From Ancylobacter aquaticus (GTDB lineage: Bacteria; Pseudomonadota; Alphaproteobacteria; Rhizobiales; Xanthobacteraceae): DNA of 64,000 bases. Under the pieces are notes generated by a model, which had not been told where the DNA came from, did not search any database, and worked only from the letters and a program-made list of their open reading frames with translations. Position numbers and translations under genes: made by a program. Each line of letters starts with the position of its first letter. The stretch's first letter is position 1. Of the stretch, positions 16,133 to 34,089 are shown in pieces. Location: the NCBI RefSeq assembly GCF_004339465.1, contig NZ_SMFY01000007.1, positions 1 through 64,000 on the forward strand, in the 5' to 3' direction.

Positions 16133-17116
16133 CTATTCCTCGGCCGGCTCCGGCTTGGCCGGGGCGCCGCGCGCATAGACGGAGGCGGTGCCGGCGGGCG
16201 TGGTGCTGCCGGTGCCGACGCCGGTTCCCGTTCCGCTGCTCTCCGTCGCGGCAGCGGCGGGCGGGGGAGCGGCCGGCGGCTCAGCGGCGCTGGCATCGGC
16301 CCCGCTTCCGGGCGTCGGCATCGCGCTCGGCGGGACGGCGGTTCCGGGGATGATCCGCACCGCTCCTGTTGCCTCCGGCGCGGCCGGTGCCGATTCGTCC
16401 GTCCCGTCGGCGGGGGTAGAAGCGGCGGAGGTGGGCGCTTCCCCGGTCTCCGACTCGGCGGGAGAAGCTTCCGGCGGTGAAATGTCCGGCGAGGAAGCCG
16501 CCGGCGCGGCGGCGCCCAGCGCTTCCGCCGACGGCTCCGGCGCGGGAATGGCGGCGAGTTCCGGCGGGCGGGCCGGCGGCAGCGGCGCGATCGCCGGCAG
16601 CGCCTGACGGGTGGAGGGGGTACGCGGCGTGGCGGCCGATGCCTGGCCAATCGGGTGCATGGCGATCACCTGGCCATTATAGGCATCGATCCGCACGCGC
16701 ATGCGGGCGCCCGAGCGGGCGGTGGCGTCGACCATATAAGTGGGTCCGTCGACACGCGCCCGGCCGATGCCTGTCATGCCCATGGAGCGCAGCAGCGGGC
16801 CGATATCGGCAGCGGGAAAGCGCCCCGGCGCGCGATAGTTCGACGGGGGCGGGTAATAGGCGGGAGGCGGCTCGTAATAGGCGGGCGGAGGCGGGTAATA
16901 GGCCGGCGGCGGCTCGTAATAGCGCTCGACATAGACCCCGCCATAGGGGCGGAGGAAAACCTGTGCCTGCGCCGGCAGGCTGGCGAGGGCGCACAGCCCG
17001 GCCAGCACCGGCGCGGCGACCGAGGTGAGCCGCGGTCGCACACGAACGTTCGGCACGCGAGCGTTCGGCGCCCGGGCGGTCGGCGCGGAGGCTGTCGGCG
17101 TGCTGGGCATCGGCAT
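16133..17116 (-). CDS. Large exported Pro/Ala-rich protein with a PepSY-like domain
   Basis: 327 residues. The ATG chosen is the second of three, with GGAG 6 nt upstream. A signal region (AAPVLAGLCALASLPAQAQ) is followed by a Tyr/Pro block of PPPAYYxPPPAYY repeats. Next comes a domain of about 60 residues (AADIGPLLRSMGMTGIGRAR and MRVRIDAYNGQVIAM) matching the C-terminal domain of the gene at 14815-15198. The last 180 residues are a low-complexity Pro/Ala/Glu tail. Likely an envelope protein of unknown role. The tail is uncharged and disordered in composition. Confidence 0.65.
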   Translation of the reverse strand: MPMPSTPTASAPTARAPNARVPNVRVRPRLTSVAAPVLAGLCALASLPAQAQVFLRPYGGVYVERYYEPPPAYYPPPPAYYEPPPAYYPPPSNYRAPGRFPAADIGPLLRSMGMTGIGRARVDGPTYMVDATARSGARMRVRIDAYNGQVIAMHPIGQASAATPRTPSTRQALPAIAPLPPARPPELAAIPAPEPSAEALGAAAPAASSPDISPPEASPAESETGEAPTSAASTPADGTDESAPAAPEATGAVRIIPGTAVPPSAMPTPGSGADASAAEPPAAPPPAAAATESSGTGTGVGTGSTTPAGTASVYARGAPAKPEPAEE

Positions 17117-17364
17117 GGACATCTCCGAAGAGGTTTTAAACCGCCCCCAAGGGAAGCCTCAAATACGGCGTGGGAAAGACCCTTCGCGCGCCGGCTGGAC
17201 CGGCGCGGTTGCGACCGAGCGGCGCAACGGCGTTGCGCGCGAGGCCCGGGCGCCTTACCGTTCCTTGCGCACGACGCCCGCCCTTCGCAAGAAGCGTGAA
17301 AAATCGCGTCGGTCTTGGCGCGCGCGGCGCTTGTGCCCGGACGCCAATTCTGGCATCTTCGCGG

Positions 17365-17393
17365 TTGATAGGGCAGTCATGCTGTCCTATAAT
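17365..17393 (+). promoter_or_regulatory. Near-consensus sigma-70 promoter for gltBD
   Basis: TTGATA (17365-17370), 17-nt spacer, TATAAT (17388-17393). The -10 is perfect and the -35 differs at one base. It lies about 144 nt before the gltB ATG, leaving a leader of roughly 137 nt. No clear sigma-54 site was seen nearby. Confidence 0.75.
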
Positions 17394-17536
17394 TCGGATG
17401 CGCCTGCCCTTCCGGGGCGTGGCACGAAGGATGCTAGCGTCGTTCGGTGAGCGAACACGCCTTGCGGGGGAGCGCCCGGCGAGGTCCATACGTGTCGGCG
17501 CCGGGCGTTAGGACGACCCTTGAGGGAGTGACGGGA

Positions 17537-22264
<4,728 letters not shown>

Positions 22265-22318
22265 CCGCCTCCGCACCGATCGCGCGTTGTCTCGGCCACA
22301 CCCGCAGGGCGCCGCGCC

Positions 22319-22381
22319 GGGATCGCTCTCCGAAGGAGGACGATCCCGGCACCGGCCTCACGGCAGTTCCGGGATGACGGC
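22319..22381. repeat. Partial REP-like repeat between gltB and gltD
   Basis: GGGATCGCTCTCCGAAGGAG, then GATCCCGG, and a closing TTCCGGGATGACGG reproduce half of the dispersed intergenic repeat seen at 3561-3655 and 58772-58860. It sits in the 248-nt gap inside the gltBD transcript, where an mRNA hairpin could set the ratio of the two subunits. Confidence 0.5.
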
Positions 22382-22512
22382 CGGAGGTGTCGAAACCAGC
22401 AGCTTGGCGCGGCGCTCTGCCGCGCCGCCATTTTCCAACTGGCATGTTTGATGTATCTGGCACCGGAGGTGGAATGCCTCCAAGGTGGCGGTGCTCCGCG
22501 AAAGAGGGCGCA

Positions 22513-23937
<1,425 letters not shown>

Positions 23938-23945
23938 GAAGCGAG

Positions 23946-24410
23946 ATGGCGGACAGCCCTGCCGGCGGAGGCCCCTCCCCCGCGCCGGATTTCGTCTGGG
24001 CGCCGCTGGTGCCCGAACTGCTGGTGGCGAACCTCGCCGCCAGCCTTGTCTTCTGGTGTGATCTCTGCGGCTTCGAGATTGCCTATCGCCGGGACGAGGA
24101 TGGCTTCGCCTACCTCGCGCGCGAGGGTGCGCAGCTGATGCTAGAAGAGCGGGGCGAGGGCCGCCAGTGGATCACCGGCCCCCTCGAACAGCCCTTTGGC
24201 CGGGGCATCAATTTCCAGATCACGGTAGGTGCGGTGGAGCCGATCCTCGATGCGCTCGCCGTCGCGGGCTGGCCGCTCCACATGGCACCGGAAGACAAAT
24301 GGTATCGCGCCGGCGAGGATGAGGTGGGCGTGCGCCAGTTTCTCGTTCAGGATCCGGATGGCTATCTCATCCGCTTTTCGGCCAGCCTTGGCCGGCGGCC
24401 GCTCGGCTGA
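23946..24410 (+). CDS. VOC superfamily (bleomycin-resistance-like) protein
   Basis: 154 residues starting 8 nt after the gltD stop, behind GAGAAGCGAG. A single vicinal-oxygen-chelate unit: PELLVANLAASLVFWCDLCG, FAYLAREGAQLMLEER, FQITVGAVEPILDALAVAGW and FLVQDPDGYLIRFSASLG. The final Asp-Pro-Asp-Gly-Tyr-Leu-Ile-Arg-Phe is typical of bleomycin-binding/resistance-like members. Two units would be needed for a full site, so it should dimerise. The tight spacing suggests it is the last gene of the gltBD transcript; why is not obvious. Substrate unknown. Confidence 0.75.
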   Translation: MADSPAGGGPSPAPDFVWAPLVPELLVANLAASLVFWCDLCGFEIAYRRDEDGFAYLAREGAQLMLEERGEGRQWITGPLEQPFGRGINFQITVGAVEPILDALAVAGWPLHMAPEDKWYRAGEDEVGVRQFLVQDPDGYLIRFSASLGRRPLG

Positions 24411-24467
24411 TCCAGACACAGGGATTTTCCCGGCCCCCGCACCCGGCTTTTCATGTCCGCCGATGGT

Positions 24468-25814
24468 TCAGGGCGTCGACGTGCCGGGCAGCGGTGTCTG
24501 CGGCATGGGCGGCACAAGCGGCTCGTCCGGCTGGCCCGGTGGCCAGCGGAAATCGTCGGTGCGCCCGGCCACCGCCGGCGGCGCCGTGCCCTCGACCAGC
24601 ATGCGAGCGGGCTCGGGCGTGGCATCCTCTTCCATCGGCGAGCGGCGGATATCGGTTGCCGACAGCACGCCCGGCGCGCCGGCGAGGGTGCGGGCATTTC
24701 CTGCCGGCGGGCCGCCGGTCAGCATGATGATGGAGGGGCGCGCATCCGCCGGGTCGGCCGCCGTCGCCGGCAGGTCCTTCCCCGTGAGGAGATCGTCGAG
24801 CTTCTGGTCGACGAAGAAGGCCAGCTTGCGCGCGCCCGCGCGGGTAAAGCCGACGCCGTCGGCAGTGCGCAGCCGGCGTCGCTGGCCGTCCACGGCGGGG
24901 CCCGACATCATGAACTTGCCGTTCTCGTCGACGAAGCCGTCGGTCACGTCGACGAAGATGAAGCCGCTGCGCTCGACCATCTCCTTCAGCAGGGCGTTGT
25001 AGCGCGTGATCTGCTCGTTGCGCACCGCGTCTTCCACGGGCGGCAGGCCCACCACCACCACGTTTCGGCGCTGCAGCTTCAGCGCCAGCAGGAAATCCTC
25101 GACGCGGCGGGAATAGAGGTCGCGCCAGCGCTCGTCGAAGAGTTCCGCCCGGGCCCCCGTCCCGTCGGTGATCGGCTCCAGATCGTGGCTGCCGGCGAGC
25201 ACGACGATGACGTTGGCCTGCTCGCTGCCCGTCGGCAATTGCCGCGCGGCGGCGATGAGGTCGACCCCCCGTCCCGGGCCGAAGCCCGCATCGGCCTCGG
25301 AGCGGGCGACGACGGCAGCGGTCTCGCGGTCGGCGGCGAAGGCATCCGCCAAGCCTTGCGCCAGCGTGCCCGCCTGCTCATCACCGAATACCAGCACAAC
25401 CTCCTTCACCTCGTCGGAAGCGGCGCGTGCCTCGCTGGACGAGGCGTGGACCTTGCCGCGCGGGTCAGCCGGCTGCTGCACCACCACGGGCGGCGGAGGC
25501 GCGAATTGCGGTTCGACCGGCCGCACGCGCCGGGGCCGGTTGTCGCGGCGGCCTCCGAACAGGTCCATCAGCGGCTGAAAGGGCGACCAGGCGCGACGCG
25601 GCTCGGCAGGCGGCGGGGCGGCGCGCTGCTGGGGACGCGCCTGCTGGCGCTGCTGCGGTCGCTGCTGCTGTGTGGGGCGCGCGGAGGGCTGGCCGACGTC
25701 GCCCGGCGGGCGGAACCAGTCGCCCTGCGCCTGCGCCAGCGAGCAGCCGGCGACAAGCACGCCGGCCACCGCCAGCGCCTTCAGTCCGAGCCGGTTGCCG
25801 AGCCGCCCGCGCAT
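24468..25814 (-). CDS. DUF459 (SGNH-like) exported protein with altered catalytic motifs
   Basis: 448 residues. The N-terminal signal contains a lipobox-like VAGC (Cys24) but could also be cut after AQA. A Gln/Pro/Arg-rich linker (about 35-120) is followed by a DUF459 SGNH-type domain (about 135-340). The usual GDS nucleophile block reads VVLVFGDEQAG (Glu at 146 where Ser is expected), and the terminal DGVH reads DGVGFTRAGARKLA (Gly at 322). As read, the Ser and His of the triad are missing. A Pro-rich tail closes it. It lies downstream of a lytic transglycosylase on the same strand. A GTG 15 codons up is an alternative start. Confidence 0.75.
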   Translation of the reverse strand: MRGRLGNRLGLKALAVAGVLVAGCSLAQAQGDWFRPPGDVGQPSARPTQQQRPQQRQQARPQQRAAPPPAEPRRAWSPFQPLMDLFGGRRDNRPRRVRPVEPQFAPPPPVVVQQPADPRGKVHASSSEARAASDEVKEVVLVFGDEQAGTLAQGLADAFAADRETAAVVARSEADAGFGPGRGVDLIAAARQLPTGSEQANVIVVLAGSHDLEPITDGTGARAELFDERWRDLYSRRVEDFLLALKLQRRNVVVVGLPPVEDAVRNEQITRYNALLKEMVERSGFIFVDVTDGFVDENGKFMMSGPAVDGQRRRLRTADGVGFTRAGARKLAFFVDQKLDDLLTGKDLPATAADPADARPSIIMLTGGPPAGNARTLAGAPGVLSATDIRRSPMEEDATPEPARMLVEGTAPPAVAGRTDDFRWPPGQPDEPLVPPMPQTPLPGTSTP

Positions 25815-25911
25815 GAGCCGTTTCCCGATGCCTGTATCGATGCCGATACTCCCCCGCACGGGTGGACCATTATCGCGGCTGTTTCAAGACCCCCGCCCTC
25901 GCGGCGCGGTA

Positions 25912-27291
25912 TCAGGAACCGCTGCGCAGGCTGTCCAGCACCTCGCCGCTGGCCAAGCCATCCGGCGCCAGCCCCGCCGCGACCTGATAGTCGCGCACCG
26001 CCGCCCGCGTCTGCGCGCCGAGGGCGCCGTCATGCGGGCCGACATCATAGCCGCGCGAAGCGAGGCGCTTCTGCAGTTCCGAGCGCTCGTTGCGCGACAG
26101 GGCGCGCTGGTCCGGCCAGGGCTGGACGAAGGGTCCGCCGCCGCGCAGGCGGTCCGCCAGATGGCCGATGGCCAGCGCATAGGCGTCGGCCGGGTTGTAG
26201 CTGAGAATGGCCTTGAAATTGTCGGTCATCAGGAAGGCCGGGCCCTTGGCGCCGGCGGGCAGCAGAAGATAAGCCATCTCACCGGCCGGGGGCATCGGCC
26301 GCCCGTCGGGGCGATGAATGCCCAGCGCCGCCCATTCGCGCATCGTCTTGCGCCGGTTCTTGTCGGCGAGCAGATAGTCGAAGCGGCGCGGCAACACGAC
26401 CTCATAGCCCCAGCTGCGGCCCTGCTGCCAGCCGCCACGCTTCAGCTTGTTCGCGGTCGAGCCCATGGCGTCAGCCACCGAATCCACCACGTTGCGATGG
26501 CCGTCGCCGTCAAAGTCCACCGCATCGCGCTGGAAGGCGGTGGGCATGAACTGAGTGAGGCCGAAGGCGCCGGCCCACGAGCCGCGCAGATGGCTCTCGG
26601 GAATGTCGCCGCGGTCGACGATGCGCAGGGCGGCGACGAACTCGTCGCGGAAATAGGGCTTGCGGCGGCCGACGCAGGCGAGCGTGCCGGTGGCCTCGAT
26701 CACCGGGTAGGAGCCCCTCGCGCTGCCGTAATTGGTCTCTATGCCCCAGATCGCCGCGACCACATAGCGGTCGACCCCGTAAGTGCGCTCCACCTGCTCA
26801 AACACTACCGCGTTCTGCGCCATCGCCTCGCGGCCCTTGCGGATGCGGGTCTCGGAGACCAGCATCTCGACATAGTCGCCGGCCGTGCGGGTGAATTCGG
26901 GCTGGGTCTGCAGCTTGTCCATGATGCCGATGTCGGGCTTCAGCCCCGCCGTATAGCGCCGGAAGCCGGCGGCGGAGACGCCCGCCGCGCGCGCCTTCGG
27001 CTCCAGCGCGGCGATGCAGCGGCTGAAATTCGCCTCGTCGCGGGCCAGCGCGGCGGGGGCCATGTCGGGATGGGTGGAAGGCGTGGCCGTCGCAACGGAG
27101 CGGGCCGCCGGACGGGCCTGCGGGCGCGCCTGGGCTGCCGTGCCCGGCGCGCTGGCATGGACGGCCGGCGGCGCGGAAAAGGCGCCGGTGATGTCGTCGG
27201 AGCCTGCGCATCCGGCAAGGCCGAAGCAGACGATGGCGACGCCGGCAATAAGGCCGGCATGCCCCCGGTCGGAGGCCGTGCGGTGAACCAT
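25912..27291 (-). CDS. Lytic murein transglycosylase with C-terminal peptidoglycan-binding domain
   Basis: 459 residues. A lipoprotein signal with lipobox LAGC (Cys28) leads to an Ala/Pro-rich linker and a MltB-type domain (about 85-370). The catalytic Glu is in AAIWGIETNYGSARGSYPV; GAFGLTQFMPTAFQRDAVD and DFDGDGHRNVVDSVADAMGS follow. Residues about 395-455 form a PG_binding_1 domain (LQKRLASRGYDVGPHDGALG). It cuts glycan strands with formation of 1,6-anhydro ends, probably from the outer membrane inner face. The DUF459 gene follows after 97 nt. Confidence 0.9.
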   Translation of the reverse strand: MVHRTASDRGHAGLIAGVAIVCFGLAGCAGSDDITGAFSAPPAVHASAPGTAAQARPQARPAARSVATATPSTHPDMAPAALARDEANFSRCIAALEPKARAAGVSAAGFRRYTAGLKPDIGIMDKLQTQPEFTRTAGDYVEMLVSETRIRKGREAMAQNAVVFEQVERTYGVDRYVVAAIWGIETNYGSARGSYPVIEATGTLACVGRRKPYFRDEFVAALRIVDRGDIPESHLRGSWAGAFGLTQFMPTAFQRDAVDFDGDGHRNVVDSVADAMGSTANKLKRGGWQQGRSWGYEVVLPRRFDYLLADKNRRKTMREWAALGIHRPDGRPMPPAGEMAYLLLPAGAKGPAFLMTDNFKAILSYNPADAYALAIGHLADRLRGGGPFVQPWPDQRALSRNERSELQKRLASRGYDVGPHDGALGAQTRAAVRDYQVAAGLAPDGLASGEVLDSLRSGS

Positions 27292-27537
27292 GACGCAATC
27301 CTAACGCAGAAACCGGCGATGATTAGGCCAGCTTCATGGTTGCGGGGATGTTAACGTGGAGTCACTTTCCTCTGCGGCACCGGCGGGCCGCGTGAAAGTG
27401 ACCGGCGCCGGAACCTATTCCGCCACCTCCGCATTAACCCGCCGGTGCATTCACACGAGCGAAGCGTTAAGTTCGTTTCGGTACGAGTTTCGCTCTTCGG
27501 CCTGAACCTGCGTCATCAAAAGCGGCATATTCCCCCG

Positions 27538-28428
27538 ATGGTAAAACCTATTCGCAAAGCGATCCTGCCCGTCGCCGGCCTCGGCACGCGCTTCCTGCCC
27601 GCCACCAAGGCGGTGCCGAAGGAAATGCTCACCGTGGTGGATCGTCCCGTCGTGCAGCACGTGGTGGACGAGGCGCGCGCCGCCGGCATCGAGCACATCG
27701 TGTTCGTCACCGGCCGCAACAAGGGCGTGATCGAGGATCATTTCGACCGCCAATATGAGTTGGAAGACACGCTGCACGAGCGCGGCAAGATTCATTTGCT
27801 GGAGCGGCTGCGCGAGGAGACGATGGGTCCCGGCGCCACCAGCTTCACCCGTCAGCAGCTTCCGCTCGGCCTCGGCCACGCGGTGTGGTGCGCCCGCGAC
27901 ATCATCGGCAACGAGCCCTTCGCGCTGCTGCTGCCGGACATGCTGCACAAGCCGGCCAACGGCAAGGGCTGCCTCGGCCAGATGGCGGAAGCCTATAAGC
28001 GCACCGGCGGCGGCAACCATCTCGCGGTGTATGAAGTGCCGCCGGAGCAAACCGACCAATACGGAATTGTCGGCCTCGGCGACCAGATGGCCGATGGCGT
28101 GCACAAGATCGCCCGCATGGTGGAGAAGCCGAACAAGGACGTCGCCCCGTCCAATCTCGCCATTTCCGGTCGCTATATCCTCCAGCCGGAAATCTTCGAC
28201 CTGCTCGCCACCCAGGAGCGCGGCGCCGGCAACGAGATCCAGTTGACCGACTCCATGCTGAAACTGGCGCAGAGCCAGGATTTCTACAGCGTCACCTTTG
28301 ACGGCGCGATCTATGATTGCGGCTCGAAGCTCGGCTTCCTCATGGCCAATGTCGCCTACGCGCTGGACAACCCGGAAATCTCCGGCACCTTCCGCCCGGA
28401 GCTGGACGCGCTGCTCGCCAGGGGCTGA
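27538..28428 (+). CDS. galU: UTP-glucose-1-phosphate uridylyltransferase
   Basis: 296 residues from [20 protein letters not shown]. The nucleotidyltransferase signature ([19 protein letters not shown], with catalytic Lys) is at 14-32; [20 protein letters not shown] and the C-terminal [14 protein letters not shown] are also typical. It makes UDP-glucose for lipopolysaccharide and exopolysaccharide synthesis. The ribosome site is poor, but the family start and the lack of coding character upstream fix the ATG. It stands alone and is followed by a strong terminator. Confidence 0.95.
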   Translation: MVKPIRKAILPVAGLGTRFLPATKAVPKEMLTVVDRPVVQHVVDEARAAGIEHIVFVTGRNKGVIEDHFDRQYELEDTLHERGKIHLLERLREETMGPGATSFTRQQLPLGLGHAVWCARDIIGNEPFALLLPDMLHKPANGKGCLGQMAEAYKRTGGGNHLAVYEVPPEQTDQYGIVGLGDQMADGVHKIARMVEKPNKDVAPSNLAISGRYILQPEIFDLLATQERGAGNEIQLTDSMLKLAQSQDFYSVTFDGAIYDCGSKLGFLMANVAYALDNPEISGTFRPELDALLARG

Positions 28429-28481
28429 GGACGCCGCCGGAGGGATGCCGCTGCGCGTCCCGCCCCCGCGGAGGAGATCGA

Positions 28482-28510
28482 GCCCGGCGCATCCCCTGCG
28501 CCGGGCTTTT
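28482..28510 (+). terminator. Rho-independent terminator of galU
   Basis: A 10-bp stem GCCCGGCGCA/TGCGCCGGGC with loop TCCCC, followed by TTTT. It lies 54 nt after the galU stop and just before the convergent DUF2267 gene. Confidence 0.85.
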
Positions 28511-28521
28511 CCGTGCCCCTC

Positions 28522-28941
28522 TCAGGCGTGCCAGAACGCCGCCGCACCTTCCGGCAGCGTCGCCAGCACCCGATCGAAGGGCTCCTTGTCGACCTGCCGG
28601 CGCAGAGCGCGGGCCACATCCGTCAGGCAACTGCCAGGCGCAAAATTATGGTGCTGGCGGAGCGCCTGAACTTCCCGCGTCAGCGTCGCCCGATCGGCAA
28701 AGGGCAGGACAGGTTCCGCAAGGTCCCAGCGGGAGACGAAGATAGCGCGCAGGATCGGCGGCAGCACATCGGCGAAGGCCAGCGCCTGCTGCGGCATCAG
28801 CCGACGGCGAAAGGTGCGCAGCACCCCCTCGACCATCGTGTAGGTCTGGTTGCGGGTCGCCAGACCCGAGCCGTCGCGGGCATCGGCGAGGAACCGCTCG
28901 AAATCGTCGGAGGCGTGCTGCAGCTCCATCGGTATCGGCAT
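28522..28941 (-). CDS. DUF2267 family protein
   Basis: 139 residues, soluble and mostly helical. The start is the ATG preceded by GGGGAGCGGGCG; an earlier ATG seven codons up lies within the ribosome site. The pattern RTFRRRLMPQQALAFADVLPP and PILRAIFVSRWDL matches DUF2267, a family of small helical proteins found with stress and photosynthesis genes in other bacteria but without a known activity. It lies downstream of clpB on the same strand, separated by a terminator, so is likely transcribed separately. Confidence 0.75.
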   Translation of the reverse strand: MPIPMELQHASDDFERFLADARDGSGLATRNQTYTMVEGVLRTFRRRLMPQQALAFADVLPPILRAIFVSRWDLAEPVLPFADRATLTREVQALRQHHNFAPGSCLTDVARALRRQVDKEPFDRVLATLPEGAAAFWHA

Positions 28942-28967
28942 CGCCCGCTCCCCTCCCCTCATGAAAG

Positions 28968-28990
28968 AAGGGCCCCGCGAGAGGGCCCTT
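28968..28990 (-). terminator. Rho-independent terminator of clpB
   Basis: An 8-bp stem AAGGGCCC/GGGCCCTT with a 7-base loop, followed on the minus strand by CTTTC. It lies 33 nt past the clpB stop. Confidence 0.75.
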
Positions 28991-29022
28991 CGGTCTTCAT
29001 ACGTAGCGGCGGGGCGTGCCGG

Positions 29023-31641
<2,619 letters not shown>

Positions 31642-31817
31642 TTCGCGTTGCCTCCTGGCCCCCCGCCCGCCCTCTGAGGCACGAACGGTGTTGTGGGACG
31701 ACGGCGCCCGTATCCCGGCCACCGTGACGGACCCCGTTGTGGCGATCCATCGGTCTTCATGTAGTGTGGCGAAACGGCAACGGAAGGGCGTTGCGGAGGA
31801 TCAAAAGCGGATTTTCC

Positions 31818-33089
31818 TCAGGCGGCTGCGGGCTTCACGTCCGGGGCGGTGCCGGGCCGGCCGGGTTCGGTTCCGCCCGGGCATCCGCCGATCACATAGG
31901 CGCCGGCCGCCAGCAGCGCCACAGCCCCCAGCACGAGGAAGGCGGAAGAATAGCCGAGCTGCTGCGCCACCATCCCGCCGAGCAGGGTGGACAGCGAGGC
32001 GCCGATGCCCTGCGCCGTCATCGCGAAGCCGAGGCCGAGATTGAAACGGCCCGAGCCGGCGAGGATGCGCGCCACGAGGCCGGGTGTCGCCACCCCCAGC
32101 AAGCCGGCGCCGACGCCATCCAGCATCTGCACCGGAATGAGCGCCCAGAACGCCCCGTAATGCACCGCCGCCGCCGCGACCACCCCGCGAATCGGCAGTG
32201 CCGCGAGGGCGAGCAGCAGCACGAGGCGATAGCCCCGCCGCGCCCCCAGCCAGGCGGCGACCAGCGCCATCGGGATCATCGTGCCCTGCGCCACCACCAC
32301 CGTGGTCGCGGTCAGCGCGCTCGGGTCCGCTCCCGCCGTGGCCACCATGGCCTGACCGAAAAGCGGCAGCATGGCCGCATTGCCGAGATGGAACAGGCCG
32401 AAGGTGATCGCCGCCGTGACCAGCGCCGGCTCGCGCAGCAGGCGGCCGATGCTCTCGCGTGCCTTGCCCTCGCCGGCCGGCGAGGCAACCGCGCCGCGCG
32501 CCGCTTCATGGTCGATGGCGTCAGCCGGAATCGCCAGCACGGAGAGCGCGCCGAGAAGCGCCATCGCGCCCAGCAGCGCGAACACCGCCGGCAGCCCGAA
32601 CCACCAGCCGAGCACCCCGGCCAGCACGGCGGCGAGGATGTTGCCGGCATGGTTGAAGGCCTCGTTTCGCCCCAGCTGGTGGTCGAAGCCGCCCGGCCCG
32701 ACCAGGCCGAGGGTCAGCCCGGCAATGGCTGGCAGCAGGGCGGCGGCGGCGACGCCGTTCACCGCCTGCGCCAGCGCCACCGTCGCGAAGTGGGGAATGG
32801 CGAGGATCGTCAGCGACGCCGCAAGGATGGCCGCCGAGCCGATGACGATGATCGCCCGCTTGGCGCGGCTCGCATCCACCAGCGCGCCCATCGGCATGGT
32901 CGCGGCCATGCCCACGAGCCCGCCCAGGGTCATCACGAGGCCGATCTCGGCCGGCCCCCAGCCCTTTTCCTGAAGAAACACGCCGAGAAACGGCCCAAGC
33001 CCGTCGCGCACATCGGCGAGGAAAAGGTTCAGCGCGGCGAGCGCCGCGAGTGGCGAGAGCCACGCGACCGTGGAGGGCGAAGAGCGCAT
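31818..33089 (-). CDS. MFS transporter
   Basis: 423 residues with twelve hydrophobic segments and a longer central loop (about 195-220). The motif-A-like GGLVGMAATMPMGALVDASRAKR between helices 2 and 3 marks the major facilitator superfamily. A second match of the same kind is WLGARRGYRL in the C-terminal half. The LFLADVRDGLGPFLGVFLQEK start is seen in a group of uncharacterised MFS proteins; substrate unknown. It lies 91 nt downstream of ubiG on the same strand and could be co-transcribed with it. Confidence 0.8.
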   Translation of the reverse strand: MRSSPSTVAWLSPLAALAALNLFLADVRDGLGPFLGVFLQEKGWGPAEIGLVMTLGGLVGMAATMPMGALVDASRAKRAIIVIGSAAILAASLTILAIPHFATVALAQAVNGVAAAALLPAIAGLTLGLVGPGGFDHQLGRNEAFNHAGNILAAVLAGVLGWWFGLPAVFALLGAMALLGALSVLAIPADAIDHEAARGAVASPAGEGKARESIGRLLREPALVTAAITFGLFHLGNAAMLPLFGQAMVATAGADPSALTATTVVVAQGTMIPMALVAAWLGARRGYRLVLLLALAALPIRGVVAAAAVHYGAFWALIPVQMLDGVGAGLLGVATPGLVARILAGSGRFNLGLGFAMTAQGIGASLSTLLGGMVAQQLGYSSAFLVLGAVALLAAGAYVIGGCPGGTEPGRPGTAPDVKPAAA

Positions 33090-33180
33090 GAACGGGGTTC
33101 CCGGCGGTGATATCGCACCGATAAGTCGCCGCTGCCCGCCCGGTTCCGGTCCGCTCGCGCCATTTCGCCGCGGCGTGCCG

Positions 33181-33930
33181 TCAGGCGGCCGCGCGGCGCT
33201 CCGCCAGCATCATGTAGTTGACCGAAAGGTCGCCCGAGCGCCGCCATTCATCGGCCAGCGGATTGAACACCACGCCCTCGCGCGCGATCACATCGAGCCC
33301 CCCCGTCTCCAGCGCCGACTGGAGTTCCTCGGGGGTGACGAAGCGGTTCCAGTCATGGGTGCCGCGCGGCAGCCAGCCGAGCACATATTCGGCGCCGACG
33401 ATGGCGAGGGCAAAGGAGCGCTTGGTGCGGTTCAGCGTCGCCGCCACCATGAGGCCGCCCGGCTTCACCATCTCCGCCGCGCGGGCGAGGAACAGGTCGA
33501 CATCGGCGACATGCTCCACCACCTCCATCGCCATCACCACGTCGAAACGCTCGCCCTCATCCGCCAGCGCCTCGGCGGTGGTGGCACGGTAGTCTACGGG
33601 AAGGTCGCTCTCCTGCGCGTGCAGCGCGGCGATGCGCACATTCCGCTCGGCCGGATCAATGCCGACGACGCTGGCCCCCATGCGGGCCAGCGGCTCGCTG
33701 AGCAGGCCGCCGCCGCAACCAATATCGAGCAGGCGCAGCCCCTCCAGCGGGCGCATGGCGCGCGGGTCGCGGCCGAAATGGGCGATGATCTTCTCGCGCA
33801 GAAAAGCCAGCCGGACCGGGTTGAACTTGTGCAGAACCCGCATCTTGCCGCGCGGATTCCACCACTCGGCGGCGAGGGCGGCGAAGCGCTCGACTTCCCG
33901 GGGATCGACGGTGGTGGCGGTCGCGGTCAT
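33181..33930 (-). CDS. ubiG: Ubiquinone biosynthesis O-methyltransferase
   Basis: 249 residues behind GAGGCGCCA. It starts with the family-typical [26 protein letters not shown]; the SAM-binding motif is [16 protein letters not shown], followed by [10 protein letters not shown]. UbiG carries out both O-methylations in ubiquinone synthesis using S-adenosylmethionine. The gene is divergent from lysC, an arrangement common in Hyphomicrobiales. A much longer open frame continues upstream opposite lysC and ptsP; it is a shadow. Confidence 0.95.
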   Translation of the reverse strand: MTATATTVDPREVERFAALAAEWWNPRGKMRVLHKFNPVRLAFLREKIIAHFGRDPRAMRPLEGLRLLDIGCGGGLLSEPLARMGASVVGIDPAERNVRIAALHAQESDLPVDYRATTAEALADEGERFDVVMAMEVVEHVADVDLFLARAAEMVKPGGLMVAATLNRTKRSFALAIVGAEYVLGWLPRGTHDWNRFVTPEELQSALETGGLDVIAREGVVFNPLADEWRRSGDLSVNYMMLAERRAAA

Positions 33931-34089
33931 TGGCGCCTCATCTTCGCCCGGCGGTGCCGAGAGGGATTCCAAGCTCGCGCGGCGGCGTTGCGGGCGCGGC
34001 GCGAGGTGGATATGTATACGCGCCTTTTGGGCCGGAGCCCACCTTCCTCCCGCCCGGCCCCACAGAAGAACACGGTACGGTTTCCCGCA

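Noticed and set aside
27301-27537. CtrA-type TTAA sites upstream of galU
   Set aside because: Several TTAA sequences occur, but none has the TTAA-N7-TTAA spacing.
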